NCBI GenBank assembly: GCA_947174945.1
Contig: CAMWKZ010000012.1
Coordinates: 1-53,660, forward strand
Length of the DNA: 53,660 nt
Direction of reading: 5' to 3'
Origin: an uncultured Prevotellaceae bacterium
Lineage (GTDB): Bacteria; Bacteroidota; Bacteroidia; Bacteroidales; Bacteroidaceae
Made by a program: the position numbers and the translations under genes. Under the pieces are notes generated by a model. That model did not search any database, was not told the DNA's origin, and saw only the letters and a list, made by a program, of their open reading frames with translations. This document shows, piece after piece, positions 45,747 to 53,660 of the stretch. Position 1 is the stretch's first letter. Every line of letters begins with the position of its first letter.

Positions 45747-47081
45747 TTATATATTCATTGTTTCACCTTGATAAAAACGTAGCAGCTGTTGCGAGAGGAT
45801 GGTCATGTACTTCGACTGCAACATATTCTGCTGGGCTTGCAGCAGGGCAGTCTTTCCCGTCATCAGCTCGACGATGTTCTTCAGTCCTAAGCTAAACTGC
45901 TCCGACAGCAGGGCGTAGGATTGCTGTTCGCTCTCGACGGTGGCCGATGCGGCGCGGAACTTCTGCTGGTTGGTTTGTGCGTCAAGCCAGTAGCCCTCGA
46001 TGGTCGAGTAGAGCTTCTTCTGCTGCTCCTGCTGGTCCAGCTGTGCTTGCTCGCGCTGTAGCTTAGCCTTATTGACTGCCGTTTTGGCCTTGCGCTGGTC
46101 ATAGAGGGGAACACTTACTCCGATGCCTGCCGATGCGTCGAAGTTGGTCTTCATTTGCTCGCCCCATTGGTTGCTGTTGTTCGACGAGGTGCTGGTGCCT
46201 ACGCCGCCCGTCATGCTGATGGTGGGCAGGTAGCCGGCACGCGCGAGCTTCATCTGCACGTCACTCTGCTGCAGGGCCACCTCGGTATTCTTTATTTCAG
46301 GGCGCTGCAACAGGGCTTGCTCGTAGACGCTTATCAGTGACGGAGTGTCGCCTAATGCCTGCTGGTTGGTGGCGGTAGGCGTGGCAATGTCAAAGTCGCG
46401 GTCGTCGGTTATCTCAAGCAGTTGCTTCAGTTGCAGCTTGTAGTTGGCCAGATTGCTCTCAGCCTCCACTAAGTTGTACTCGTCGGTAGCACGCTGGGCA
46501 GACAGCTGGGCCAAGTCGGCCTTCGACATCTTGCCCACGTTGACGAACTCCTGTCCGCGCTCTTCGTTCTTGCGGCTTGTCTCTAAACTCTGACGGCTCA
46601 CGCTGATAGCCTCGTTCATATAGAGTATTTGCACGTAGAGCTGGGCGATGCGCTCCTGTATTGAGTTGGCTGTCTGCTCCATCTCTAACGCTGCCTGCTC
46701 CTCGCTCAGCTTGCTTTGCTTCACTTGGTTGCGGTTCTGGTTGCCATTCCATACCGTCCACGAGGCATTGATGCCATACGTGCCGTTATAGTACGTCTTG
46801 TTCACCTTGTTGTTCACCGTGCCGTTTGTTACCGTCGTCATGCCAAACGACTGCCACGGCCTGTAGCCTACACTCTGGTTGGTTGATGCCGAGAGCGAGG
46901 GCAGCAGGGCGGCTTGCGACTGCTTGCGCGTCTCGGTGGCCGTCTGCTTGCTGATTTGCGCCTGTTTCAGCGTGATGCTGTTCTGCATGGCATAGTCGAT
47001 GCACTCCTTGAGCGTCCACTTCTGCTGTGCCGTGGCCGTCAGGCTGGTCATCGCTGCCAAAATCAATAATCCTTTCTTCAT
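45747..47081 (-). CDS. TolC-family outer-membrane efflux protein
   Basis: 444 aa with signal peptide (MKKGLLILAAMTSLTATAQ) and two outer-membrane-factor repeats: WTLKECIDYAMQNSITLKQAQ opens the first and the helix pairs around 190-260 and 310-420 show the usual heptads (KAKTAVNKAKLQREQAQLDQ). Strand regions with Gly, Ser, Thr and Asn (VGYRPWQSFGMTTVTNG; SMTGGVGTSTSS) form the outer-membrane barrel. First gene of the second efflux operon; the adaptor follows after 7 nt. Confidence 0.93.
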   Translation of the reverse strand: MKKGLLILAAMTSLTATAQQKWTLKECIDYAMQNSITLKQAQISKQTATETRKQSQAALLPSLSASTNQSVGYRPWQSFGMTTVTNGTVNNKVNKTYYNGTYGINASWTVWNGNQNRNQVKQSKLSEEQAALEMEQTANSIQERIAQLYVQILYMNEAISVSRQSLETSRKNEERGQEFVNVGKMSKADLAQLSAQRATDEYNLVEAESNLANYKLQLKQLLEITDDRDFDIATPTATNQQALGDTPSLISVYEQALLQRPEIKNTEVALQQSDVQMKLARAGYLPTISMTGGVGTSTSSNNSNQWGEQMKTNFDASAGIGVSVPLYDQRKAKTAVNKAKLQREQAQLDQQEQQKKLYSTIEGYWLDAQTNQQKFRAASATVESEQQSYALLSEQFSLGLKNIVELMTGKTALLQAQQNMLQSKYMTILSQQLLRFYQGETMNI

Positions 47082-47111
47082 ACGTATCTAAAATGCTATA
47101 TTTCCACGATG

Positions 47112-47119
47112 CAAAGGTA
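47112..47119 (-). promoter_or_regulatory. -7 promoter core of the second efflux operon
   Basis: TACCTTTG on the minus strand, 30 nt before the tolC start. No good -33 element. Confidence 0.5.
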
Positions 47120-47258
47120 GAGATTATCGACGAAACGGGGAAATAACTTAGACGTTTGTTGCCTTGTTAGTAGAAATAAATCGTCAAAACTTCGATAAGA
47201 TTAGCATGGTTATAGGTATTTTAACATTAAGTTCGACACGTTTCCTATGGATTTTTCG

Positions 47259-47266
47259 TACCTTTG
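47259..47266 (+). promoter_or_regulatory. -7 promoter core before the structured RNA and ribE
   Basis: TACCTTTG on the plus strand; transcription would start near 47270, just before the first strand of the long closing stem. No clear -33 TTTG. Confidence 0.6.
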
Positions 47267-47269
47267 CCA

Positions 47270-47478
47270 GCAGAAAGAAACAGGGGGGCGTGCCGGTTCG
47301 ATAGGGATACTCATCAAATTAAACCGAAAACCGAGCTGACTTCTCTTGCCAATGGCGGGCCACAATCTCCGAAAGGAGAAGCCGGAAGGCCGGTGGATTA
47401 CAACGGCGGAGAGCACTCTTATCTTGTAACACAGGAGTTTTCATCACATCACCGTGCGTCCCCTTTCTTTTTTTATAG
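47270..47478 (+). ncRNA. Structured RNA or riboflavin synthase leader of unknown class
   Basis: A long-range stem pairs 47284-47297 (GGGGGCGTGC and GGT) with 47451-47463 (ACC and GTGCGTCCCC), about 13 bp allowing G-U and one bulge, and is followed by TTTCTTTTTTTA, as in a terminator. Inside lie the hairpin TCTCC-GAAA-GGAGA (47366-47379), the adjacent CCGG-AAGG-CCGG (about 47382-47393), CCAC/GTGG closing these two into a three-way junction, and TTACAA/TTGTAA (47398-47403 with 47424-47429). It does not match the FMN element (no GGGGCAGGGTGAAATTCCC-type core). Short open frames on both strands here are not credible proteins. Confidence 0.7.
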
Positions 47479-47501
47479 TTAAGGACTTAGAGTTAAAAGT
47501 T

Positions 47502-48101
47502 ATGTTTTCTGGAATCATTGAGGAGTTTGCTACGGTTGTAGCAATCGAGAAAGAGAGAGACAATATTGACCTGACACTGCGCTGCTCGTTCGTTGGCGAA
47601 CTGGGCATCGACCAGAGCGTGGCGCACAACGGCGTGTGCTTGACGGTGGTGAAGATTGAGAACGACACCTATACCGTGACGGCGATGAGGGAAACGCTGG
47701 AGCGTTCGAACTTGGGAATGCTCAAGGTGGGCGACAAGGTGAACGTGGAGCGCTCGATGCTCATGAACGGGCGGCTGGACGGACACATCGTGCAGGGGCA
47801 CGTGGACGAGACGGCGCGCTGTACGGCGGTGGAGGATGCCAATGGTTCAACGTACTTCACCTTTGAGTATAAAGAAGACCGTGAAATGGCGCGTAACGGC
47901 TACTTCACGGTCGATAAGGGCTCGGTTACGGTCAACGGCGTTTCGCTGACGGTGTGTAACCCGACGCATAACTCATTTCAGGTGGCTATCATCCCCTATA
48001 CCTTCGAGCACACCAACTTCTGTGACATCCGCGTAGGGAGCGTCGTCAACATCGAGTTCGATATTGTCGGCAAGTACATCGCCCGACTCAGCCAGCTCTG
48101 A
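47502..48101 (+). CDS. ribE: Riboflavin synthase, alpha subunit
   Basis: 199 aa. Dismutates two 6,7-dimethyl-8-ribityllumazine to riboflavin. The internal duplication of the family is visible: MFSGIIEE with NGVCLTVV (first half) and VQGHVDETA, then VTVNGVSLTV and IPYTFEHTNF (second half). I choose 47502 as start for the canonical MFSGI terminus. Its last 129 nt are antisense to the propeller sensor gene. Upstream lies the structured RNA with a terminator-like closing stem, 24 nt before the start, so control by premature termination is plausible. Confidence 0.95.
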   Translation: MFSGIIEEFATVVAIEKERDNIDLTLRCSFVGELGIDQSVAHNGVCLTVVKIENDTYTVTAMRETLERSNLGMLKVGDKVNVERSMLMNGRLDGHIVQGHVDETARCTAVEDANGSTYFTFEYKEDREMARNGYFTVDKGSVTVNGVSLTVCNPTHNSFQVAIIPYTFEHTNFCDIRVGSVVNIEFDIVGKYIARLSQL

Positions 48102-50744
48102 CGACTGGTTGTCGTTATTGCCGTAGCGTTTGTGCAGACGGCGCTGATACCACCATAGCGCGCCAATGGCGAGCAGGGCAAACAGCGTCAGATAGACCCA
48201 GACGGCCACGGTGGAGAGCAGTGGAGTGGGGGGCACGATGACCTCAATGGTGCGCATATCGTAGCTCTCGGGCGACTCCAACAGGAATGCCTTTACCTGA
48301 AACTTATAAGTGCCTGAGGGCAGGTCGCTATAAGTGGCGGTGCGCTCCGATGTGGCGTTCTGCCATTCCTCGTCGTAGCCTTCGAGCCGGTACTGATAGT
48401 GGATGCGGTGCTGCAACTGATAGTTGAGGGCGGCGAAGCGGAAGGTAAACACACTGTTGTGCTCGGGCAGCTTGACGCTCTTACTTTCGGGCACGTAGTA
48501 GTCAAGCACCGATTCCTTCATGCTGGGTGTCTGAATAACGCCGTTAAGCATAAAGTCAGTGATGCGGAGCTTCAGCAGAGAGCCTGTCTTGGTCTTCAGC
48601 TTGCTGCGGTCGACAACGTAGTAGCCGTCAAGCGTACCAAAGAGGATGTTGTCGTTAGACAAGGCAATGGCTGCGCCTTCTGAGCACATCGTCTCGTCCA
48701 CACCGTCAAGACTGGAGAAGGTGGTGAAGATTTTCTTCTTGGCATCGAATGAACACAGGATGTGGTCGGTGGAGAACCACACGTTATCCTTGTTGTCAAA
48801 GGTGATGGCATGGATTTCCTCCGAGGGCAGTCCCTGCTCAATGCCGTAACTTTCAAACTGCCAGTTGCCCTTGTCATCCTTCGTAGTGGTGCGGCTCAGT
48901 CCGCCGCTATTGGTTCCAACCCACATCACACCCTGACGGTCGCACGCCAAGCATACGATGTCGTTACTCATAAGCCCCTTCTCCGCATCGGCAGGGGCCT
49001 CCAGTGGCTGTATGATGACGTTGTGGTTGCGTATCTGCATAAGCAGGATGCCGTCGGTGGTGCCTGCCCAGATTTGACCGTTCTGGTCCATCGTGATGGT
49101 GCGCACCTTTTGGTAGGCATTGCGCGGATAGCGCCTCATTACGTTCTTGGGATGCAGGGCACGGTAGCGACCGTTCTGGTCTTTGTGCAATACGTTGACA
49201 CCTCCGCCATAGGTGGCTATCCAGATGTTGCCCTGACGGTCCTCTACGCTCTGGTATGCAGCGTTGGAGCTGAGCGAGTAGGGGTCTTTATCGTTGTGGC
49301 GGAAGTTGGTCACCTGATAGCCGTTGCCCGTAGGTGTGATGCAATAGATACCGTTGTCCTTGTCGCTTACCCAGTAGTTGCCAGCAGCGTCCTGCGAGAT
49401 GCCGTAGGGGCGGCTGATGGGTTGGCCGTTGGAGTCGTGGGTGATGGTGTTGACAAGATTCATCTTGCTGTCAAACACGAATATCTTTCCGTGCTTGTTG
49501 GCCAGCAGGGTTACGTTGCGCTTCTTGTCGTGCAGCATGGCGCGCACCTCGTTGTCGAGGCTCGATGTGGGGTCTTTTATTAATGATGTACGCGCGATAG
49601 TCTGCCTCAGTACCTCCAGTTTCTCCAGTCCTCGGCGGATGGTTGACTCCCACACCACGCCGTCGTTCATCTCAAGCCGGGCGTTTACGGTGTTGGAGAG
49701 GTTCCAAGGATTGACGGGGTCGTTGTGGAAGTATTCCACTTGGTCAGCCTCTCGGTTGTAGTAGCCGTAGCCGCCGTGGTTCATGCGCGTCCACACTACG
49801 CCCAGCGATTCGCCGAACTCGGCACCGCGACTGGTGAACTCGGGCGATGGCACGTGCTGGTTGTAGAACTTGACTTCGTGCGTCTTGCTGTCAAGGCGGT
49901 AGCATCCGTTGCCCAAGTCGGAGAACCAGATGTCGCCATAGCTGTCGATATAAAGGGAGGTGATTTCGCGCCCGATGTCCTTGACGAGCGTGGGTTCCTG
50001 TCCGTAGGAAAACTGATAGAGTTTGCCCGACTTGGTGCTGACGAAGATGTTGTAGCCGTTGGAGGCCAGTCGCGTAATGTGTTCGTCGAGGAAATAGCCG
50101 TTGCGCTCTAATGAGAGGTTGGCCATGTTGACGCGGTGCACACCCTGATTGGTGCCCACCCAGATGTCGTTGCGGTAGCCTTCCACCACGGCATTCACCG
50201 TCAGCTGACCCGTCATGATGAGGTCTTGCTTGTACGTGCCGCGGTCGAGCCGTAGCTTGTAAAGCCCTACGCCGTCGAAGAATACGAGTACGTCGCCCGT
50301 TGATGTGACGTAAGGCGTATAGAAGTAGTCGACGTGGTACTGCTCATGCCCGCTTATTCCCTCCAAGGGGTCTTCGATGCGGTCGGTCTTGCGGTTGATG
50401 ACGAATATGCGACCGTCGTACATCTTAAGCCAGATGTTCTGCGCCGGGTCTACGGTCATGGCCTCCACGCGGTTGTGCAGTCCGCTGATAGCGCTGGTAA
50501 CGCCTGTCTTGTAATTGTGGAAGTTGTAGCCGTCGAAACGTGAGATGCCGTTCCATGTAGCTATCCACAAGTAGCCGTAATCGTCGTTGGTCATGTAGGC
50601 AACGGCGTTGCTCGGCATACCGTTCTCGGTAGAGTAGTGGGACAGTGAAGCCTGCAACTGCTGCGCTCTCACGCTCATGGGAGCGGAGAGCGACAGCAGG
50701 GCAAGCAGTGTTAGTAGTTTTGTTTTTAAGTTAGTAATAGTCAT
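47973..50744 (-). CDS. Propeller sensor protein lacking a kinase domain
   Basis: 923 aa with signal peptide. Residues about 35-720 form two-component-regulator propeller blades (repeats such as NGMPSNAVAYMTNDDYGYLWIA-type: IWVGTNQGVHR, IWIATYGGGVNVL, IWAGTTDGILLM, MWVGTNSGGLSR). A Y_Y_Y domain (about 745-830, HYQYRLEGYDEEWQ) and one membrane helix (845-866) follow. This is the periplasmic half of a hybrid two-component (HTCS-type) sensor, but the histidine kinase, receiver and HTH modules that normally follow are missing. The last 43 residues are the antisense reading of riboflavin synthase. It may be a truncated gene or a sensor that signals through a partner. glyA ends 10 nt upstream on the same strand. 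Confidence 0.85.
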   Translation of the reverse strand: MTITNLKTKLLTLLALLSLSAPMSVRAQQLQASLSHYSTENGMPSNAVAYMTNDDYGYLWIATWNGISRFDGYNFHNYKTGVTSAISGLHNRVEAMTVDPAQNIWLKMYDGRIFVINRKTDRIEDPLEGISGHEQYHVDYFYTPYVTSTGDVLVFFDGVGLYKLRLDRGTYKQDLIMTGQLTVNAVVEGYRNDIWVGTNQGVHRVNMANLSLERNGYFLDEHITRLASNGYNIFVSTKSGKLYQFSYGQEPTLVKDIGREITSLYIDSYGDIWFSDLGNGCYRLDSKTHEVKFYNQHVPSPEFTSRGAEFGESLGVVWTRMNHGGYGYYNREADQVEYFHNDPVNPWNLSNTVNARLEMNDGVVWESTIRRGLEKLEVLRQTIARTSLIKDPTSSLDNEVRAMLHDKKRNVTLLANKHGKIFVFDSKMNLVNTITHDSNGQPISRPYGISQDAAGNYWVSDKDNGIYCITPTGNGYQVTNFRHNDKDPYSLSSNAAYQSVEDRQGNIWIATYGGGVNVLHKDQNGRYRALHPKNVMRRYPRNAYQKVRTITMDQNGQIWAGTTDGILLMQIRNHNVIIQPLEAPADAEKGLMSNDIVCLACDRQGVMWVGTNSGGLSRTTTKDDKGNWQFESYGIEQGLPSEEIHAITFDNKDNVWFSTDHILCSFDAKKKIFTTFSSLDGVDETMCSEGAAIALSNDNILFGTLDGYYVVDRSKLKTKTGSLLKLRITDFMLNGVIQTPSMKESVLDYYVPESKSVKLPEHNSVFTFRFAALNYQLQHRIHYQYRLEGYDEEWQNATSERTATYSDLPSGTYKFQVKAFLLESPESYDMRTIEVIVPPTPLLSTVAVWVYLTLFALLAIGALWWYQRRLHKRYGNNDNQSSELAESGDVLADNIELDVDDAPYADVTEVGVLEGIGDDSHLK

Positions 50745-50754
50745 TCTCGATTGC

Positions 50755-52035
50755 TTAGTATGCGAACAGCGGGTACTGCTTCATGCGGTCGTTCACACGC
50801 TGGCGCACACTGCTGATAACCTGCTCGTTCTCGGGGTCGTTCAGCACCTCTTCTATCAGAGCGGCTATCTCGACCATCAAGTCCTCCTTGGCACCGCGCG
50901 TGGTGATGGCGGGCGTGCCGAGACGGATGCCCGAGGTCTGGAAGGCCGAGCGGGTGTCAAAGGGTACCATGTTCTTATTCACCGTGATGTCGGCAGCTAC
51001 CAGTGCGTTTTCGGCCACCTTACCCGTCAGTTCGGGGTACTTCGTGCGCAGGTCGACCAGCATCGAGTGGTTGTCGGTGCCACCGCTGACGATGGTGAAG
51101 CCACGCTTAATAAGCTCGTCGGCCAGCACCTTGGCGTTCTTCTGCACCTGTTCAGCCCACTCCTTAAACTCGGGCTTCAGTGCTTCGCCGAAGGCTACGG
51201 CCTTGGCGGCGATGACGTGCTCCAGCGGGCCACCCTGCTGTCCGGGGAAGACGGCAGAGTTCAGTAGCTGCGACATCATCTTGACCTGCCCCTTCGGCGT
51301 GGTCAGTCCCCAAGGGTTCTCAAAGTCCTTGCCCATTAGGATGATGCCACCACGCGGACCGCGCAGTGTCTTATGCGTCGTAGAGGTAACGATGTGAGCG
51401 TACTTCACGGGGTTCTCCAGCACGCCAGCTGCAATCAGACCGGCGGGGTGGGCCATGTCAATCATCAGCAGGGCACCCACCTTGTCAGCTATCTCGCGCA
51501 TCCGCTTGTAGTCCCACTCACGGCTGTATGCCGAGCCGCCGCCGATAATCAGCTTCGGCTTGTGCTCTACGGCCAGACGTTCCATCTCGTCGTAGTCCAC
51601 TCGGCCCGTCTCCTTGTTCAGGTTATAGCCTACGGGCTTGTACAGGATTCCCGATGTGTTGACCAGTGAACCGTGGCTCAGGTGGCCGCCGTGGTCAAGG
51701 TTCAAGCCCATGAACGTGTCGCCCGGCTTCAGCACGGTCAGCAGCACGGCGGCGTTGGCCTGTGCGCCCGAGTGGGGTTGCACGTTGGCATACTCGGCAC
51801 CGAACAGGCGGCACACGCGGTCGATGGCCAGCTGCTCCACCTTGTCCACCACCTGACAACCGCCGTAGTAGCGGTGTCCGGGATAGCCCTCGGCATACTT
51901 GTTGGTCAGGTATGAGCCCATAGCCTCCATGACCTGGTCGCTTACAAAGTTCTCACTCGCAATCAGCTCAATGCCTTTCAGCTGGCGCTGGTGCTCCTGT
52001 TCAATCAACTCGAAAATCTCGTTGTCTCTTTCCAT
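50755..52035 (-). CDS. glyA: Serine hydroxymethyltransferase
   Basis: 426 aa PLP enzyme converting serine and tetrahydrofolate to glycine and methylene-THF. Family signature: [34 protein letters not shown] at the N-terminus, and the PLP-lysine segment [15 protein letters not shown] with the Lys after THK. Length is normal. It is transcribed from a consensus promoter 70 nt upstream and precedes the propeller sensor. Confidence 0.96.
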   Translation of the reverse strand: MERDNEIFELIEQEHQRQLKGIELIASENFVSDQVMEAMGSYLTNKYAEGYPGHRYYGGCQVVDKVEQLAIDRVCRLFGAEYANVQPHSGAQANAAVLLTVLKPGDTFMGLNLDHGGHLSHGSLVNTSGILYKPVGYNLNKETGRVDYDEMERLAVEHKPKLIIGGGSAYSREWDYKRMREIADKVGALLMIDMAHPAGLIAAGVLENPVKYAHIVTSTTHKTLRGPRGGIILMGKDFENPWGLTTPKGQVKMMSQLLNSAVFPGQQGGPLEHVIAAKAVAFGEALKPEFKEWAEQVQKNAKVLADELIKRGFTIVSGGTDNHSMLVDLRTKYPELTGKVAENALVAADITVNKNMVPFDTRSAFQTSGIRLGTPAITTRGAKEDLMVEIAALIEEVLNDPENEQVISSVRQRVNDRMKQYPLFAY

Positions 52036-52077
52036 ATTTAATTTCTATCTGGTTTATATCACGTTTATAAGGTGCTG

Positions 52078-52108
52078 CAAAGATACAAAAACCCGAGCAA
52101 ACCACAAA
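52078..52108 (-). promoter_or_regulatory. Promoter of glyA
   Basis: On the minus strand TTTG (52108-52105), 19-nt spacer, TATCTTTG (52085-52078): a full consensus match. No riboswitch structure was recognised in the 40-nt leader. Confidence 0.75.
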
Positions 52109-52190
52109 GGGAAAATGCTTTTTTTTGTTTCCGCACCATCGGCAGACCGCACTTTTAGGACACCGAAACGTCAACTAAAAGTCACGGAAT

Positions 52191-53196
52191 TCGGCCTAAT
52201 ATTTAATAATGCCTTGCTATGTATTCCTGAATGAGTGCCATTCTCCTCATTCTCGTAATTCCCGAATGCACCCTTAGCTTTGTCTTTATGTCTGTAAAGA
52301 CCCCTTCCAGTGCGTTGTTCGTATTCGGCATGTGCAGTTGCGGATTTTCATAAGATGTCCACAGCCACGGCATATTGCGTTTAAGGCTGAGATATGCGCT
52401 CCTGAGTCTTTTATGTGTGTATGATGTCTTCCCAGTCTTCTTGTCCTCAGACCTCCAGGAAGTATTCCCATCTGGCCTGCCATCCTTCGAGCATTCCGAC
52501 AAAACTTTCCTTGTCTGTACGTGTCATCATATAACATATGTCCAGCAGTTCCCTTGAGGCGGGCAGTTCAGGTTTGTTTGTCAGATACCGTCTGACTATC
52601 ATCATCTGATGAAACTGGCACAGCTGAACGGGACAGGGTCTGAGTGCCTGTGCAAGACCGCGCATCCCGTCTATGACTGCGCCATATATCCTGAAGCCGT
52701 TCTCCTTCAACCATTGAACACCCTCCATGTAGGCTGCTATCGTCTCGTGAGTCACATACTTGCGCCACAGGACTTTCTTCCTCAGGGCATCCTTGATGAC
52801 CATCAGGCCGAAGCCGCGCCCCCAGTATGTAGTGTCCATCTGGATGACGACGTGTTTGTACCTGGATATCTTCCGAACGTACCGCATACCCTTAAGGTCG
52901 CGGCGGATGGTCTTCTCATTAACGCCATACTTGCAGGCAAGCTGCGCTACTGTTTGCTTACCCTCGATGTAATCCGTGATAACCTGTGACTTGTCGCGGC
53001 GCTCGCCACCTGAGAAACGACGGCCGCACACCTTGCACTTATACAATTGTTTTTGGCTTCGGACACCATTACGGACCACATCGGAGGAGCCACAGAAAAA
53101 GCATTTTTTTTTTACCATATCAATGAAAATCTTTGCAAAGATATAAAATTCAGAGAATTACAAAGATTTCATCACTCAAAATGTCCATTAGGCCGA
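52191..53196. mobile_element. IS256-type insertion sequence, about 1006 bp
   Basis: Bounded by TCGGCCTAAT at 52191-52200 and its complement ATTAGGCCGA at 53187-53196 as terminal inverted repeats; the repeats weaken beyond 10 bp. It contains one transposase split by a frameshift. The 8 bases outside each end (CACGGAAT and CTTTGCTA) do not match, so no target duplication is visible. The right flank is markedly AT-rich. Confidence 0.75.
52203..53118 (-). pseudogene. IS256-family transposase, zinc-ribbon variant, frameshifted
   Basis: The first part (53118 to 52447, 223 aa) has an N-terminal zinc ribbon (CFFCGSSDVVR ... CKVCGRRF), an HTH with VAQLACKYGVNEKTIRRDL, first catalytic Asp in VIQMDTTYWG, second Asp in GAVIDGMRGL and the mutator C-x2-H motif in CQFHQMMIV. 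It stops at EYFLEV. The remainder (KKTGKTSYTHKRLRSAYLSL ... NNALEGVFTDIK with the third acidic residue) continues one base later in the frame ending at 52203. A +1 shift at about GAG-G-TCT-GAG (52451-52460) restores a full-length protein, so this is a one-base insertion, a sequencing error or programmed frameshift. Confidence 0.82.
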
Positions 53197-53208
53197 CTTT
53201 GCTATTGA

Positions 53209-53613
53209 AAAAGGTATGAAGAAAAATATGATGCATACCTTGCACTTTATGAACGTGGATATGAATACGCCAGAATGCAAGGATTTGAAATTGGACAGGA
53301 TACTTTAATGTCATTGCATCATGACTTTCGTGAGAACGGTTACAAGAATGAATGGCTTTGGAAAAAGAAACTTTTCAGGGAACTTGATTTGTATGTATTT
53401 CTTCAATGTGCATTTACAACTATTGATTTCACTTTATCAATAGAGGTCTTAAATGCAAAAAAGAATGTTGTGAAACTAAAAAAGACTCTTCTTAGAACAT
53501 ATCCAGATGAGATATGCTATGATAAAGACTTTCGTCATATCCTCATTAAGGAGAATCAAATAATTATAACCGATTTCCTTGACTATCCTTTTTTGAGTAT
53601 TAATATAACGTGA
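53209..53613 (+). CDS. Hypothetical protein, 5' end missing
   Basis: The frame is open from 53209 (just inside a TGA at 53206) and first ATG is 53275. The sequence is Lys, Glu, Phe and Tyr-rich (YEEKYDAYLALYERGYEY; GYKNEWLWKKKLFRELDL), with helical N-terminal and beta-rich C-terminal parts, and no family I recognise. GC content is far below the rest of the window, and it directly abuts the right end of the insertion sequence, so the 5' part was probably lost on insertion. Nothing recognisable follows up to the window edge. Confidence 0.5.
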   Translation, partial: KRYEEKYDAYLALYERGYEYARMQGFEIGQDTLMSLHHDFRENGYKNEWLWKKKLFRELDLYVFLQCAFTTIDFTLSIEVLNAKKNVVKLKKTLLRTYPDEICYDKDFRHILIKENQIIITDFLDYPFLSINIT

Positions 53614-53660
53614 GTTCGATGTAAGAAATTAGCTAAAAAAGTTGTGGGAGTGAAATATTC

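Noticed and set aside
47148..47163. TTAGACGTTT shared by both tolC upstream regions
   Set aside because: The ten bases are on opposite strands relative to the operons and the two systems have different regulator types, so chance is as likely as common control.
47210..47416. Minus-strand frame of 68 codons in the structured RNA
   Set aside because: It is the antisense of base-paired RNA, starts in AT-rich sequence and has no supporting signals.
47284..47463. FMN or cobalamin riboswitch
   Set aside because: The region contains AGCCGGAAGGCC and GGTGGA elements faintly like those classes, but not the conserved cores in order and spacing.
47281..47480. tmRNA, SRP RNA or RNase P RNA
   Set aside because: No tag-peptide frame, no tRNA-like ends, no GGTCCGGAAGGAAGCAGC-type SRP apex and no GAGGAAAGTCC core.

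Overview
The window looks like a chromosomal segment of a Bacteroidales bacterium of the Prevotella type. The evidence is the recurring Bacteroidetes promoter core TAnnTTTG (often with TTTG or TTG 19-20 bases upstream), families largely restricted to Bacteroidetes (DUF5715, DUF4922/SpoIID fusion, LptE-like lipoprotein beside a sigma-54 activator, reg_prop sensor proteins) and paired efflux operons with their own two-component systems. No accession-level identification is possible by eye.

Layout. 1-566: a 22-bp-period tandem array, then a promoter and a leader encoding a Leu/Ile/Val-rich peptide with mutually exclusive hairpins, which looks like an attenuator. 567-8066 (+): leuA-leuC-leuD-cimA/leuA2-leuB, then a TPR protein and a DUF5715 protein carrying an M15-peptidase-like motif. 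8081-8962 (-): thioredoxin-like protein and beta-carbonic anhydrase. 9084-19554 (-): efflux operon tolC-hlyD-ftsX-ftsX-ATPase-ftsX, with three large FtsX-type permeases and one ATPase. 19555-21061: a second 22-bp-period repeat cluster, an HTH/membrane protein pair and an intergenic region with IS-end-like sequence. 21062-22954 (-): secreted SGNH esterase. 23119-24729 (+): a response regulator (receiver plus Fis helix) and histidine kinase that plausibly control the efflux operon.

24835-33926: serine acetyltransferase, a small lipoprotein, an AmpG-like MFS transporter overlapping a 1225-aa glycosyltransferase/DUF4922/SpoIID fusion, then rlmN and pdxA. 33984-36906 (+): a receiver-less sigma-54 activator, LptE-like lipoprotein, acidic TPR-like protein and SecG, followed by tRNA-His. 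37284-40504 (-): an outer-membrane DUF3943 protein, an HxlR regulator and a cupin. 40796-47081 (-): a second efflux operon tolC-macA-macB ATPase-macB permease with a LytS/LytTR-type kinase and regulator. 47082-52035: a strongly structured RNA upstream of riboflavin synthase (+), then a kinase-less propeller sensor antisense-overlapping riboflavin synthase, and glyA (-). 52191-53196: a frameshifted IS256-type (zinc-ribbon variant) insertion sequence, and an AT-rich gene fragment up to the edge.

How parts fit: LeuCD and LeuB can serve both leucine synthesis and the citramalate route to 2-oxobutyrate for isoleucine, which fits a leader peptide carrying Leu, Ile and Val codons. The most promising unexplained items are the leu leader, the structured RNA before riboflavin synthase, the three 22-bp-period intergenic arrays of unrelated sequence, the glycosyltransferase/DUF4922/SpoIID fusion, the two apparently leaderless genes, and the kinase-less sensor whose tail is antisense to riboflavin synthase.
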